This document shows, one piece after another, positions 1 to 12,218 of a DNA stretch of 33,130 nucleotides (within the stretch, counting starts at the first letter, position 1; each line of letters starts with the position of its first letter). The DNA is taken from NCBI GenBank assembly GCA_902557145.1, contig CACDYZ010000012.1, positions 1-33,130 of the forward strand, given 5' to 3'. The notes under the pieces were generated by a model, which was not told the DNA's origin, made no database searches, and saw only the letters and a list, made by a program, of their open reading frames with translations. Made by a program: the position numbers and the translations under genes. The stretch is from an uncultured Alphaproteobacteria bacterium (lineage in GTDB: Bacteria; Pseudomonadota; Alphaproteobacteria; HIMB59).

Positions 1-1
1 G

Positions 2-997
2 TCAAAAGAAGTCTCTTTATTAACCTTGGCAACACAAAATAAAATAGGTAGAGACGTCTTTTTAAAACACCATAATTTAAAAGACACTTATACTTTATAT
101 CAAAAACATATGATTTCTGCAGATGACTCTTTTAAAGCTTTATTTCAAAAAAATAGTGTTAAATTAAAAGTAATTTATAAAGAAGTCTTAAGTTTATCTA
201 AAATAGCAAATCAAAATACAATTGAATTCAAGGAGAAGGTCAGAGAAATACAATCTGGCCAAAGAACAGCTAATCAAGCCAAAAAAGAGATGATTGAGGC
301 TAATTTACGCTTAGTTATTTCAATTGCAAAAAAATATACAAATAGGGGTCTACAGTTTTTAGACCTTATTCAAGAGGGAAATATAGGCTTAATGAAAGCA
401 GTTGATAAATTTGAATATAGAAGAGGTTATAAATTCTCTACTTATGCAACATGGTGGATCAGACAGGCAATTACTAGATCTATCGCAGATCAAGCGAGAA
501 CCATTCGTATACCAGTGCATATGATTGAAACAATAAATAAAATTGTGAGATCAAGTAGACAATTAATTCTAGAGCTAGGAAGAGAACCTACGCCAGAAGA
601 ATTATCTGTTAGACTTAAAATGCCAATTGAAAAAGTTAGAAAAGTTTTAAAAATAGCAAAAGAACCAGTTAGTTTAGAGACACCAATAGGTGATGATGAT
701 GATAGTTTTCTTGGTGATTTTATCGAGGATAAAAACGCAGTTATACCTGAAGATGCAGTTATGCAATTAAATCTTAGAGAAACTACAACCAAAATACTTT
801 CTACGTTGACACCGAGAGAGGAAAGAGTTTTGAGGATGAGATTTGGTATAGGAATGTCATCTGACCACACCTTAGAAGAAGTAGGTCAGCAATTTAGTGT
901 TACTAGAGAAAGAATTAGACAAATTGAGGCAAAAGCATTAAGAAAACTAAAACACCCTATAAGATCTAAAAAACTTAAGTCTTTTATGGACTCTTAA
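2..997 (+). CDS. rpoD: RNA polymerase primary sigma factor RpoD, 3' part
   Basis: This is the C-terminal part (331 residues visible) of the housekeeping sigma-70 factor, which directs RNA polymerase to -10/-35 promoters. The frame is open to the left edge of the window, so the true start lies outside it; the TTG at 26 is not a convincing start. Region 2 is clear, with [36 protein letters not shown] and [16 protein letters not shown]. Region 3 follows ([14 protein letters not shown]). Region 4.2 has the -35-binding helix-turn-helix ([16 protein letters not shown]). The acidic linker [14 protein letters not shown] is typical of RpoD rather than RpoH. The gene is followed by a tRNA on the same strand with a 65-bp gap. 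Confidence 0.96.
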   Translation, partial: SKEVSLLTLATQNKIGRDVFLKHHNLKDTYTLYQKHMISADDSFKALFQKNSVKLKVIYKEVLSLSKIANQNTIEFKEKVREIQSGQRTANQAKKEMIEANLRLVISIAKKYTNRGLQFLDLIQEGNIGLMKAVDKFEYRRGYKFSTYATWWIRQAITRSIADQARTIRIPVHMIETINKIVRSSRQLILELGREPTPEELSVRLKMPIEKVRKVLKIAKEPVSLETPIGDDDDSFLGDFIEDKNAVIPEDAVMQLNLRETTTKILSTLTPREERVLRMRFGIGMSSDHTLEEVGQQFSVTRERIRQIEAKALRKLKHPIRSKKLKSFMDS

Positions 998-1038
998 AAT
1001 TATCATTAATTAAAATTCTTGTTTTTTTTTCATAAGAT

Positions 1039-1044
1039 TATAAT
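1039..1044 (+). promoter_or_regulatory. Putative -10 box of the tRNA gene
   Basis: A perfect TATAAT lies 18 bp before the first base of the tRNA, placing a start site near 1051 and a leader of about 12 nt. I see no good -35 hexamer at 16-18 bp spacing. A T9 run at 1022-1030 sits just upstream and may belong to the end of rpoD transcription. Confidence 0.4.
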
Positions 1045-1062
1045 AGTAACAATTCTAATCAT

Positions 1063-1139
1063 GGGCCTGTAGTTCAGTTGGTTAGAACGCGGTGCTCATA
1101 ACGCCGTTGTCGCAGGTTCGAGTCCTGCCGGGCCCACCA
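1063..1139 (+). tRNA. tRNA with CAU anticodon, probably tRNA-Ile2 (lysidine-modified)
   Basis: This 77-nt cloverleaf has an acceptor stem GGGCCTG/CGGGCCC with one U-G pair, D arm GTTC...GAAC, anticodon stem CGGTG/CGCCG around the loop CTCATAA (anticodon CAT at 1097-1099), T arm GCAGG TTCGAGT CCTGC, discriminator A and an encoded CCA. CAU anticodons belong to initiator Met, elongator Met or the minor Ile tRNA modified by TilS. The acceptor stem has C4-G69 and C5-G68, pairs described as TilS determinants, and the stem starts with a normal G-C pair rather than the initiator mismatch. I therefore favour Ile2; elongator Met is the alternative. Confidence 0.9.
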
Positions 1140-1151
1140 GCAATAATTATT

Positions 1152-1718
1152 TTATATTTTTTGTATTTCTATTATCAAAGCTTCTAAACTACCTCTATTT
1201 TTTCTTAATATTTTATTAAATTCTGATTTTTTCGTTACAAAATAAGATGTGTTCTCAACTATAACATCTATAATTTTAAATGATGACCCTGTATCAATAA
1301 CTTTCCAATAGAGATTAGCTGAGGACTTTTTATCAGAAATTATTGATTTAACTATGAAAATATTATCTTTTATATCAACATCTTTAAGTATTATCGAACT
1401 GGAAGAATTTGAATTAGCTAATTTGTATATAGTCTTTATCAAATAATCTGTAAAAACATCCAAATATAATGATAATTCATCTTTGGAGCTTTTATTAATT
1501 ATATTCTCTCCAATAAGGCCATATGCGATTGACTTAATAGCAAAATTTTTGTTTATGAAATACTTATAATTTTCGTAATTTTCATTTTCAGTTCCTTCAT
1601 TATTATTAATTATTTCTAAGAACTGATTAGACTCCTTTTTAAACCATTCTGAAACCTCTGAGGCTTGAAGGTTAGAAAAAGAAAAAATAATACTAAATAA
1701 AATTAGTAAAGATCTCAT
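1152..1718 (-). CDS. mlaC: MlaC-like periplasmic phospholipid-binding protein
   Basis: This 188-residue protein has an N-terminal signal peptide (MRSLLILFSIIFSFSNLQAS), as expected for a soluble periplasmic MlaC/Ttg2D protein that shuttles phospholipid between MlaA in the outer membrane and the MlaFEDB transporter. The family call rests on size, export signal, the all-helix start followed by an FTDYLIKTIYKL segment, the late YWKVIDTGSSFKIIDVIVENTSY region typical of the family, and the mlaA gene 27 bp upstream on the same strand. It is diverged and lysine/asparagine rich. The mlaFED genes are not in this window. It converges on the tRNA gene, 12 bp away. Confidence 0.8.
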   Translation of the reverse strand: MRSLLILFSIIFSFSNLQASEVSEWFKKESNQFLEIINNNEGTENENYENYKYFINKNFAIKSIAYGLIGENIINKSSKDELSLYLDVFTDYLIKTIYKLANSNSSSSIILKDVDIKDNIFIVKSIISDKKSSANLYWKVIDTGSSFKIIDVIVENTSYFVTKKSEFNKILRKNRGSLEALIIEIQKI

Positions 1719-1745
1719 GAAAACAAGTAAATATAGTTTGACAAA

Positions 1746-2486
1746 CTATTCAATATAAATTTTTGGTACAGGTAAATTTTGTATATATTCCTCCTCAAGT
1801 TGAGCATTTCTGTTTTGATAATAAATAGACTTTATCATTTCATATCTATCTGAGGAAGCCCCTCTTACTTTATCTAATTGATCGTCTACTTCAACTCTCT
1901 CATTCAATCCATTTCCTATTGCCACATATTCTCTATTTGGAACACTATTTGAAATTGGATCTACAAAATATTCAACTACATCTCCACTAAAATCTCTTAG
2001 ATTGCTTGGGCCTATAATTGGTACAATTATATAAGGACCACTTGATACACCACCTTTGGCAAGAGTAATTCCAAAATCTGTCTCATTCTTTTCCATTCCT
2101 ACTCTTGAGGCTACGTCAATAGTACCTAAGCTAGTAATAGTATTAATTGTAAATCTTCCCAATGAATTGAGTGATTTATAAAATTCTCCTTGAAAAATAA
2201 AAGATATAGATCTTATTGGTTCCTTTAAATTACTAAAAAAATTAGAAACTCCTTTCTCTACTGGCTCTGGGGCTATAAATCTGTAAGTTTTGACAATTGG
2301 CCTAATAGCAATATCATCAATAAAGAAATTAAAATTTAAAACTGCTCTGTTTATTGGCTCTATTGGATCATATATTTCATCGTAAGATATTCCTGATACA
2401 GATTCTTCCTCATTTGAGTAAGAGAGAGGTATTTGTAAAAAAGTTACAGATATTATTAAAAGAATTACTTTCAAATGTTTTTTCAT
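1746..2486 (-). CDS. mlaA: MlaA/VacJ outer-membrane lipid asymmetry protein
   Basis: This is the MlaA (VacJ) family protein of 246 residues, which removes mislocalised phospholipids from the outer leaflet of the outer membrane. The family hallmark YDPIEPINRAVLNFN is at about residues 40-54, and the glycine/proline-rich GVSSGPYIIVPIIGPSNLRD segment is near residues 145-165. The N terminus is a hydrophobic signal peptide but has no cysteine, so the lipobox of E. coli MlaA is absent. The ATG start gives a short basic N region (MKKH). It is first in a two-gene mlaA-mlaC unit and diverges from uvrD with only 37 bp between. Confidence 0.93.
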   Translation of the reverse strand: MKKHLKVILLIISVTFLQIPLSYSNEEESVSGISYDEIYDPIEPINRAVLNFNFFIDDIAIRPIVKTYRFIAPEPVEKGVSNFFSNLKEPIRSISFIFQGEFYKSLNSLGRFTINTITSLGTIDVASRVGMEKNETDFGITLAKGGVSSGPYIIVPIIGPSNLRDFSGDVVEYFVDPISNSVPNREYVAIGNGLNERVEVDDQLDKVRGASSDRYEMIKSIYYQNRNAQLEEEYIQNLPVPKIYIE

Positions 2487-2504
2487 TACGTAAAATCTTG
2501 ATTC

Positions 2505-2512
2505 ATTATATT
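2505..2512. promoter_or_regulatory. Putative bidirectional promoter core for mlaA (minus) and uvrD (plus)
   Basis: The 8-mer ATTATATT holds two opposing -10-like hexamers: TATAAT on the minus strand (2510-2505), 18 bp before mlaA, and TATATT on the plus strand (2507-2512), 11 bp before uvrD. They share the self-complementary TATA. I see no convincing -35 boxes. This is inferred from sequence only. Confidence 0.35.
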
Positions 2513-2523
2513 ACAATCAATTT

Positions 2524-4538
2524 ATGGATCTTAGTAAATTAAATAAAGAACAAAAAATAGCAGTAGAACATAAAAATGGACCACTTTTGGTACTTTCAGG
2601 AGCTGGAACAGGGAAAACTAGAGTTTTAACATCTAGATTTGTTTATATAGTTAAAAATTTAAATGTTGATTTTAATAAAATTATAGCTGTTACCTTTACA
2701 AATAAGGCAGCTAATGAAATCAAAGAAAGAGTAAATACTCAACTCCAGAGTAATATAGATACTCCATGGGTGGGAACTTTCCATTCCATATTTGCTAAAT
2801 TTTTAAGGAAGCACTCAGGTTTAGTGAATTTAAAATCCAATTTCACAATATTAGATATCGAGGATCAAAAAAAACTTTTAAAACAAGTTTTAGAGTACTG
2901 TAAAATTGACAAAGATATAAGTGAAGCCATTTATCATAACGAAATTCAAAATTTAAAAGATAATAAAATACTTTTTAACGAAAATAAAAAGATTTCTAAA
3001 TTTTCATCTATTGAAAGGTTGGACGATATTTATTCATATTATCAACAAAGATTAATTGAAATAAATTCTGTAGATTTTGGTGATATCCTTTTACATAGTT
3101 ATCACATACTTTCTAATAATCCTGATATAAAAAAATCCTACCAAAATTTTATTGAACACATTCTAATAGATGAGTTTCAAGATACAAACTTAATCCAATA
3201 TGATTTAATAAAACTAATTTTAAATTCAGACAAAAATTTATTTTGTGTAGGAGATGATGATCAATCAATTTATGCATGGCGTGGAGCAAACATTGAAAAT
3301 ATTATCAATTTTCCAGAAGAGTTTAACTCCCCTGTAGTTCGCTTAACAAAAAATTACCGATCAAATAGTTCAATTTTAGAAGCGGCAGCATGTATAATAA
3401 GCAATAATAAAAATAGATTAGGTAAAGACTTAGTAAGTTTTAATGAAAAAATACCTGAACAAAAAATTAATTTAAATTCATTTTATTCTCAGGAAGAGGA
3501 GTCATTATGGATATCTGATAATATATCAAAGAAGTTTCAGGAAAATAACAGTATTGGTATTTTAGTCAGACTGACTGCCCAAATGAGAAGTATTGAAGAC
3601 AAGTTAATAAAATACGCTTTGCCTTATGAAATTATTGGTGGGCCAAGATTTTTTGAGAGAAAAGAAATCAAAGATATCTTGGCATATTTAAAACTAGCAA
3701 ATAGTTTTAATGACGATCTATCTTTTGAAAGAGTAATCAATTTACCTAAAAGAGGCATAGGAGATCAATCAGTTAAATTAATTATTAATAACGCAAGAGA
3801 AAATAAAATTTCATTTTTTGAGTCTTTAGTAGTTTTATCTAATAAAAATAACTTGCCCGGATCCCTTATAGTAAAAACTAAACCATTCATTGATATTATA
3901 AAAAAAACATCTGATCTTATAAAGAAAACTACTTTAGAGGATATAGGTATTTTTATTATTGAAGAGTCAGGTTATTTAAAAATGCTTGAAAACGAGAAAA
4001 ACAAATTGAAACAAGTAGAAAATGAGTCACGAATAGATAATTTAAAAGAATTTGTAAATGCTCTATCTGAATTTGAGAATATTGATGATTTCTTAGAGCA
4101 TGTTGGTTTGGTAAACGAAAATCAAAAAAAAACTCATTCAAATTCTGTCAAACTAATGACTCTCCATGCTGCTAAAGGTTTAGAATTTGACCATGTATAT
4201 TTACCAGGCTGGGAGGAGGGTATCTTTCCAAGCTCTCGAGCATTAGAGCAAAATTCTTCAAAATCTCTTGAGGAAGAGAGACGACTTGCTTATGTAGGAA
4301 TTACGAGAGCAAAGTTTGATTTAAACTTAAGTTATGCTACTTCAAGATATACGTATGGAATAAATAATTATTCATTACCATCAAGATTTTTGAATGAAAT
4401 TTCAAAAATCGATAAAAATACAAATAATTTAATTGATGAACATTCCCAGTCTAACTTAGAAAAAAAGATTACCTCTGATAATGTTCAATTGAGCCCTGGT
4501 AAAAAAAGGATGCTAGAATTTTTAAAAAAAAATAGTAA

Positions 4539-4542
<4 letters not shown>
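2524..4542 (+). CDS. uvrD: UvrD/Rep/PcrA family 3'-5' DNA helicase
   Basis: This superfamily 1A helicase of 672 residues is likely UvrD (helicase II), which unwinds DNA in excision repair and clears replication obstacles. Seen motifs in order: Q-motif region LNKEQKIAVEH, Walker A GAGTGKTR (residues 26-33), motif Ia VTFTNKAANEIKERV, Walker B LIDEFQDTN (around 214-222), motif III GDDDQSIYAWRGA, motif IV RLTKNYRSN, motif V LMTLHAAKGLEFDHV and motif VI RRLAYVGITRAK. The C-terminal tail ends in GKKRMLEFLKK. The stop overlaps the next gene's start as ATGA, so the two are probably translated together. Rep and PcrA are close relatives; UvrD fits best in a proteobacterium. Confidence 0.95.
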
Positions 4543-9081
<4,539 letters not shown>

Positions 9082-9139
9082 AATTAAAGAGGCAAATTTT
9101 TGTGAAATATGCGAGTATTCTTGATTTATATCTTCTAAT

Positions 9140-9886
9140 TTAGAAAGATTTTTTTTCTATTAAATTTAAGTTATTATTTGAATTATAAATTGATATTGAT
9201 TTTTTTATTTCATTTGAAATTTCACTATATTTTTTTATATGTTTATTTAAGTTTCTTTTATTAAGAAGCTCTTCATATTCATTTTTAGTTGGATTTAATG
9301 TTTTAATTTTATTATTTTTGATTTTTAGTATTTCTAGTTTCTCATTTATATTTTTTTCATTGCCCAAGTGGGCTTGATAAATATTCTTTGAGTCTTTAAA
9401 TTTTTCAAAATTATATTTTAAATTATTTTTCTCAATACCACCTATATTATCAATAAATTTTAGAAAATACTTGTTATCAAATAATTCTTGCTGCTCAAAA
9501 TTCTCTTGAAATTCAATAACATTTTTTAAAATCCCTTTTATGTTGTTTAGAGGTTTTATTTCACCATTAATAAATAATTTTGACTTTTGATTGGAGTTTA
9601 TTTGTCTTTCTACAATCAAATAATCATCCTCAATAATAAGGTTGAGTTCATCTAGATTTCTTTTAATCAAATTATTAATTTCAAATACTGCTTTTATTGA
9701 GGAAATTTCATTTTCTTTTAAATTCAGATTAGTTTGGTTTTTTCCACCAAGTGCTAATTTTAGCCCCTCTATAATAATAGACTTACCTGCACCTGTTTCT
9801 CCAGTAAACGCATTAAAACCATTAATGAAATTAATAGATATTTTTTTAATTAATAAAAAATTTTTAATTTCTAGTGAAACTAACAT
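9140..9886 (-). CDS. recN: RecN DNA repair ATPase, N-terminal part (broken frame)
   Basis: This is the first 248 residues of RecN. The start MLVSLEIKNFLLIKKISINF and Walker A FTGETGAGKSIIIEGLKLALG (about residues 27-48) are classic, as is INGEIKPLNNIKG. It then enters the coiled coil and stops at a TAA four codons past an A8 run (9149-9156, minus strand). With seven A's the frame would continue as IEKNLSKLEDINQ into the C-terminal part, giving one protein of about 550 residues, the normal RecN size. bamD lies 5 bp upstream. The order bamD-recN-ligA is common in Alphaproteobacteria. Confidence 0.9.
   Translation of the reverse strand: MLVSLEIKNFLLIKKISINFINGFNAFTGETGAGKSIIIEGLKLALGGKNQTNLNLKENEISSIKAVFEINNLIKRNLDELNLIIEDDYLIVERQINSNQKSKLFINGEIKPLNNIKGILKNVIEFQENFEQQELFDNKYFLKFIDNIGGIEKNNLKYNFEKFKDSKNIYQAHLGNEKNINEKLEILKIKNNKIKTLNPTKNEYEELLNKRNLNKHIKKYSEISNEIKKSISIYNSNNNLNLIEKKSF
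9149..9156 (-). other. recN: Homopolymer (A8) at which the recN frame is lost
   Basis: Eight T's on the plus strand (A8 in the coding strand) mark the point where the N-terminal recN frame leaves the correct frame. One fewer A restores a continuous RecN. It may be a sequencing or assembly error, a true mutation, or a slippage site for RNA polymerase or ribosome. Confidence 0.85.
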
Positions 9887-9891
9887 TACAA

Positions 9892-10764
9892 TTAATTTAT
9901 AGGTTGGATTGAACTATTATTAGAATAACTTTCCTCATTTTGTTTTAATAATTTTATTGGATTGAATTTTTCAAACCATTTTTTGTCATCACTAACTTCA
10001 TCTAATCCATTTATTACTTTGTATGACTTTTGATACCATTCACTTTTAGGGAAATTATAAGCTAAAATCGATGCATACTTTTTTGCCAATTCATATTCGT
10101 CTAAAGAATAATATATCTTAGTTATTAAAAATAAAGTCTCCTCAATAGAAAGACTTGAACTATGATTACTAAATATATCTAACAAATAAACTAATGCTCC
10201 ATTGGAATTGCCTTTATCCGAATAATATTTTGCTACCCCAAGTTTTTCTGCTGCTAAATTATTATTAATAAGTTTAATCTTTGTGAGTATATCAATCTCA
10301 TATTCACTATTGGGATAAGCATTCAATATAAAATTAAATTTTTCTAGAGCTAAATTAGTATTTTCTTGACTGTAATTAGATTTTTTCATTAAAACGTAAT
10401 AAGTCATCGCTTCTAGATAATTAGCATAAACTATATCTTTGCTCCCTGGGTAGTAACTTTTATACATATCAGCTAGAGCTCTTGTTTTTTCATAATCTTT
10501 CTTTAGAAAGTAGATGTAAGCTGTTACAAGCATACTTTTATTAGCATATGGACTGCTTGGATAAAGTACTTCTATTTTATCTAATTCAATTAAAGCTAAT
10601 TCAAATTCATTTGAATTAATATAATTGTTGGCTAATTCAAATAATTCATAATCATCTAATGCATTATTTTCATAAAGACTTTGATCATTTTTAAATTCAT
10701 CTTTATCATTATTAGAGCATGAAATTATAAAAAAAAATAAAAGTATTAGAATCGACTTTTTCAC
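9892..10764 (-). CDS. bamD: Outer-membrane assembly lipoprotein BamD
   Basis: BamD is the essential lipoprotein partner of BamA in inserting beta-barrel proteins into the outer membrane. The 290-residue product has a lipoprotein signal peptide with lipobox IISC (Cys at residue 16) and then TPR-like repeats, for example YELFELANNYINSNEFELALIEL and NKSMLVTAYIYFLKKDYEKTRALADMYKSYYP (both shown only in part by the repeat pattern). The GTG start is chosen because it gives the signal peptide. A TATAAT on the minus strand at 10776-10771 lies only 6 bp before that GTG, so the mRNA may be nearly leaderless. It heads the bamD-recN-ligA set and diverges from the amidase gene with 2 bp between start codons. 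Confidence 0.92.
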   Translation of the reverse strand: MKKSILILLFFFIISCSNNDKDEFKNDQSLYENNALDDYELFELANNYINSNEFELALIELDKIEVLYPSSPYANKSMLVTAYIYFLKKDYEKTRALADMYKSYYPGSKDIVYANYLEAMTYYVLMKKSNYSQENTNLALEKFNFILNAYPNSEYEIDILTKIKLINNNLAAEKLGVAKYYSDKGNSNGALVYLLDIFSNHSSSLSIEETLFLITKIYYSLDEYELAKKYASILAYNFPKSEWYQKSYKVINGLDEVSDDKKWFEKFNPIKLLKQNEESYSNNSSIQPIN

Positions 10765-10766
10765 AA

Positions 10767-11408
10767 ATGAATTATAGCGCTAGAAAAAAAAATAAAATAG
10801 TCAAATATATAGTCATTCACTATACAGGGATGAAAACTCTTAAATCAGCTTATCAAAAGCTATCAGATAAAAGTTCAAATGTGAGTGCCCATTATCTAAT
10901 TTCTAGAAAGGGTATTATATTTAATTTATTATGTCCCAAGTATAAAGCTTGGCATGCTGGTAAATCTAAATGGAAAAATAACATAAATATTAATGATTAC
11001 TCAATTGGAATTGAACTTGAAAATAAAGGACATGACTACGGATATACAAATTATTCCAAAAAACAGTACAGCTCTTTAAAGAATTTAATTTATTTTTTAA
11101 AAATAAATTTTTTTATTTTAAACAAAAACATTATATTTCATTCAGATATTGCACCAAATAGAAAAGAAGATCCAGGAGAGAGGTTTTTTATAAAAAAAAT
11201 CGGAATTAATAGATTCAATAATAAAAAAACAAAAAAAATATACACTATAGATGAAATGTTGAAGTTATATGGTTTTCATATGTCATACATTGAAAACCAT
11301 AAAAGATTTTGCATTATGGCAGTAAAAAGATCATTAAACTACGCTGTAATTAATTCTTCTCAATCTAAAAAATTTGTAAAAGATTTTTATAATTTAATAT
11401 TTAGTTAA
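10767..11408 (+). CDS. N-acetylmuramoyl-L-alanine amidase (Amidase_2, AmpD/AmiD type)
   Basis: This zinc amidase cleaves the bond between MurNAc and L-Ala of peptidoglycan or its fragments. The 213-residue protein has the Amidase_2 features: first zinc His in IVIHYTG, the fold segment VSAHYLISRKG, AWHAGKSKW, SIGIELENKG with the catalytic-region Glu, and the second ligand region FHSDIAPNRKEDPGERF (His and Asp). There is no signal peptide, which favours a cytoplasmic AmpD-like recycling role, although the C-terminal extension of about 60 residues resembles the AmiD layout. It lies just upstream of rnpB and the dcw cluster, a position seen in other Alphaproteobacteria. A TAGAAT at 10747-10752 inside bamD may be its -10. 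Confidence 0.88.
   Translation: MNYSARKKNKIVKYIVIHYTGMKTLKSAYQKLSDKSSNVSAHYLISRKGIIFNLLCPKYKAWHAGKSKWKNNININDYSIGIELENKGHDYGYTNYSKKQYSSLKNLIYFLKINFFILNKNIIFHSDIAPNRKEDPGERFFIKKIGINRFNNKKTKKIYTIDEMLKLYGFHMSYIENHKRFCIMAVKRSLNYAVINSSQSKKFVKDFYNLIFS
10771..10776 (-). promoter_or_regulatory. Putative -10 box of bamD, inside the amidase gene
   Basis: TATAAT on the minus strand ends 6 bp before the bamD GTG and lies within the first codons of the divergent amidase gene. Standard spacing puts transcription start at or next to the GTG, giving a leaderless or near-leaderless mRNA. No good -35 is visible at 16-18 bp. Confidence 0.4.
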
Positions 11409-11425
11409 TTTTATGTATTATGTAT

Positions 11426-11754
11426 TTGGGTAGCGTGCAGTCGCTTTGTCAAACAAAGAGGAAAGTCTGAGCTTGCGTAGAAAGTGATAACGGATAACAT
11501 CCGTCGAGGGTAACCTTAGGGAAAGTGCAGCAGAAATACACCGCCGCAAGGTAAGGGTGAAAAGGTGAGGTAAGAGCTTACCGGGTACATAAATAGTATC
11601 GCAATATGCAAACCCTATCACGAGTAAGATCAAATAGAGGCTAAAACTATTTCTACAGTTGGCCTGGGTTGATCGCTGGAATTAGCTAGTAATAGTTAAT
11701 CTAGATAAATGACTGCAATTTTTATAATACAGAACTCAGCTTATAGCTACCCAA
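11426..11754 (+). ncRNA. rnpB: RNase P RNA (rnpB)
   Basis: This is the catalytic RNA of RNase P, which matures tRNA 5' ends. The ends pair as helix P1: TTGGGTAGC (11426-11434) with GCTACCCAA (11746-11754). The conserved blocks are present in order: GAGGAAAGTCTGAGCT, CAGCAGAAATACACCGCC, AGGGTGAAAAGGTG followed by GGTAAGAGCTTACCG, GCAAACCC, AGATCAAATAGAGG and ACAGAACTCAGCTTATAG. The usual CCGGG/CCCGG pairing next to P4 is replaced by CTGAG (11467-11471) with CTCAG (11735-11739), a compensatory change. The length of 329 nt is on the short side for type A. TATTAT at 11416-11421 could be its -10. The opposite-strand open frame here is not a gene. Confidence 0.96.
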
Positions 11755-11759
11755 CACTA

Positions 11760-11788
11760 TTTACTAATTTATTAAAATCCCATATAAT
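11760..11788 (+). promoter_or_regulatory. Promoter of the dcw operon (Pmra)
   Basis: A -35-like TTTACT (11760-11765), a 17-bp spacer and a perfect TATAAT (11783-11788) lie between rnpB and mraZ. Transcription would start near 11795, leaving a leader of roughly 7-13 nt. It is the best promoter in the window and would drive mraZ through ftsW, since no gap large enough for another promoter follows. Confidence 0.65.
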
Positions 11789-11808
11789 CCCATAAAATAC
11801 CATGATAA
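11779..11808 (+). promoter_or_regulatory. MraZ box: three 10-bp direct repeats (autoregulatory operator)
   Basis: Three consecutive 10-bp units start at 11779, 11789 and 11799: CCCATATAAT, CCCATAAAAT and ACCATGATAA. MraZ is known to bind TGGGN repeats with a 10-bp period upstream of its own gene. Here the TGGG reads on the minus strand. The first unit contains the -10 box and the third runs over the start codon, so a bound MraZ would block transcription initiation directly. Confidence 0.65.
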
Positions 11809-12218
11809 TGTTTTTATCTTCTTTTTATGGAATTATAGACTCTAAAAACAGAGTAGCTATACCATCCTCATTTAGATCAACAATTAGTAGTTCCAAAGAA
11901 AATATATATATATTCAAAAGTCTTAAATATGAATGTTTAGAAATACACTTATCTTCAAAAATTAATATACTAATTAAAAGTTTTGATGAGAAAGATTTTT
12001 TTTCAAAAAAAAATGATCATTTTAAAACAGCAATACTCTCGGATTTAGAGGAAATAAATATAGATAAAGAGGGTCGTTTTATTGTCAAAGAACAACTCCA
12101 AAAATTCTCAAAATTATCAAAAGAAATAATATTTATAGGTAAGGGAAACCATTTTGAAATTTGGGAAAAAAAACTAGGTGAGACTCATAAAAAAATTTCA
12201 AGAGCAAAATTCAAATGA
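11802..12218 (+). CDS. mraZ: Transcriptional regulator MraZ
   Basis: MraZ is the SpoVT-AbrB-fold regulator encoded first in dcw clusters; it represses its own operon. The product has two swapped-hairpin repeats: SFYGIIDSKNRVAIPSSFR near the N terminus (the usual DxKGR appears as DSKNR) and DLEEINIDKEGRFIVKEQL near residues 85-103. The length of 138 residues is slightly below the typical 140-150. The ATG at 11808 (MFLSSFYG) matches the family start better than the one at 11802. It sits 47 bp after rnpB, directly behind a 10-bp repeat operator, and overlaps rsmH by 4 bp. Confidence 0.92.
   Translation: MIMFLSSFYGIIDSKNRVAIPSSFRSTISSSKENIYIFKSLKYECLEIHLSSKINILIKSFDEKDFFSKKNDHFKTAILSDLEEINIDKEGRFIVKEQLQKFSKLSKEIIFIGKGNHFEIWEKKLGETHKKISRAKFK

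Noticed and set aside
490..870. A 126-codon minus-strand frame inside rpoD
   Set aside because: It is antisense to conserved sigma regions 3 and 4 and is a shadow of that coding sequence.
1022..1030. T9 run after rpoD as an intrinsic terminator
   Set aside because: No G+C-containing hairpin precedes it; only weak A/T pairing is possible.
11418..11633. A 71-codon open frame on the minus strand opposite rnpB
   Set aside because: It lies wholly within the RNase P RNA, whose conserved blocks and P1 pairing are clear; the protein shows no family features.
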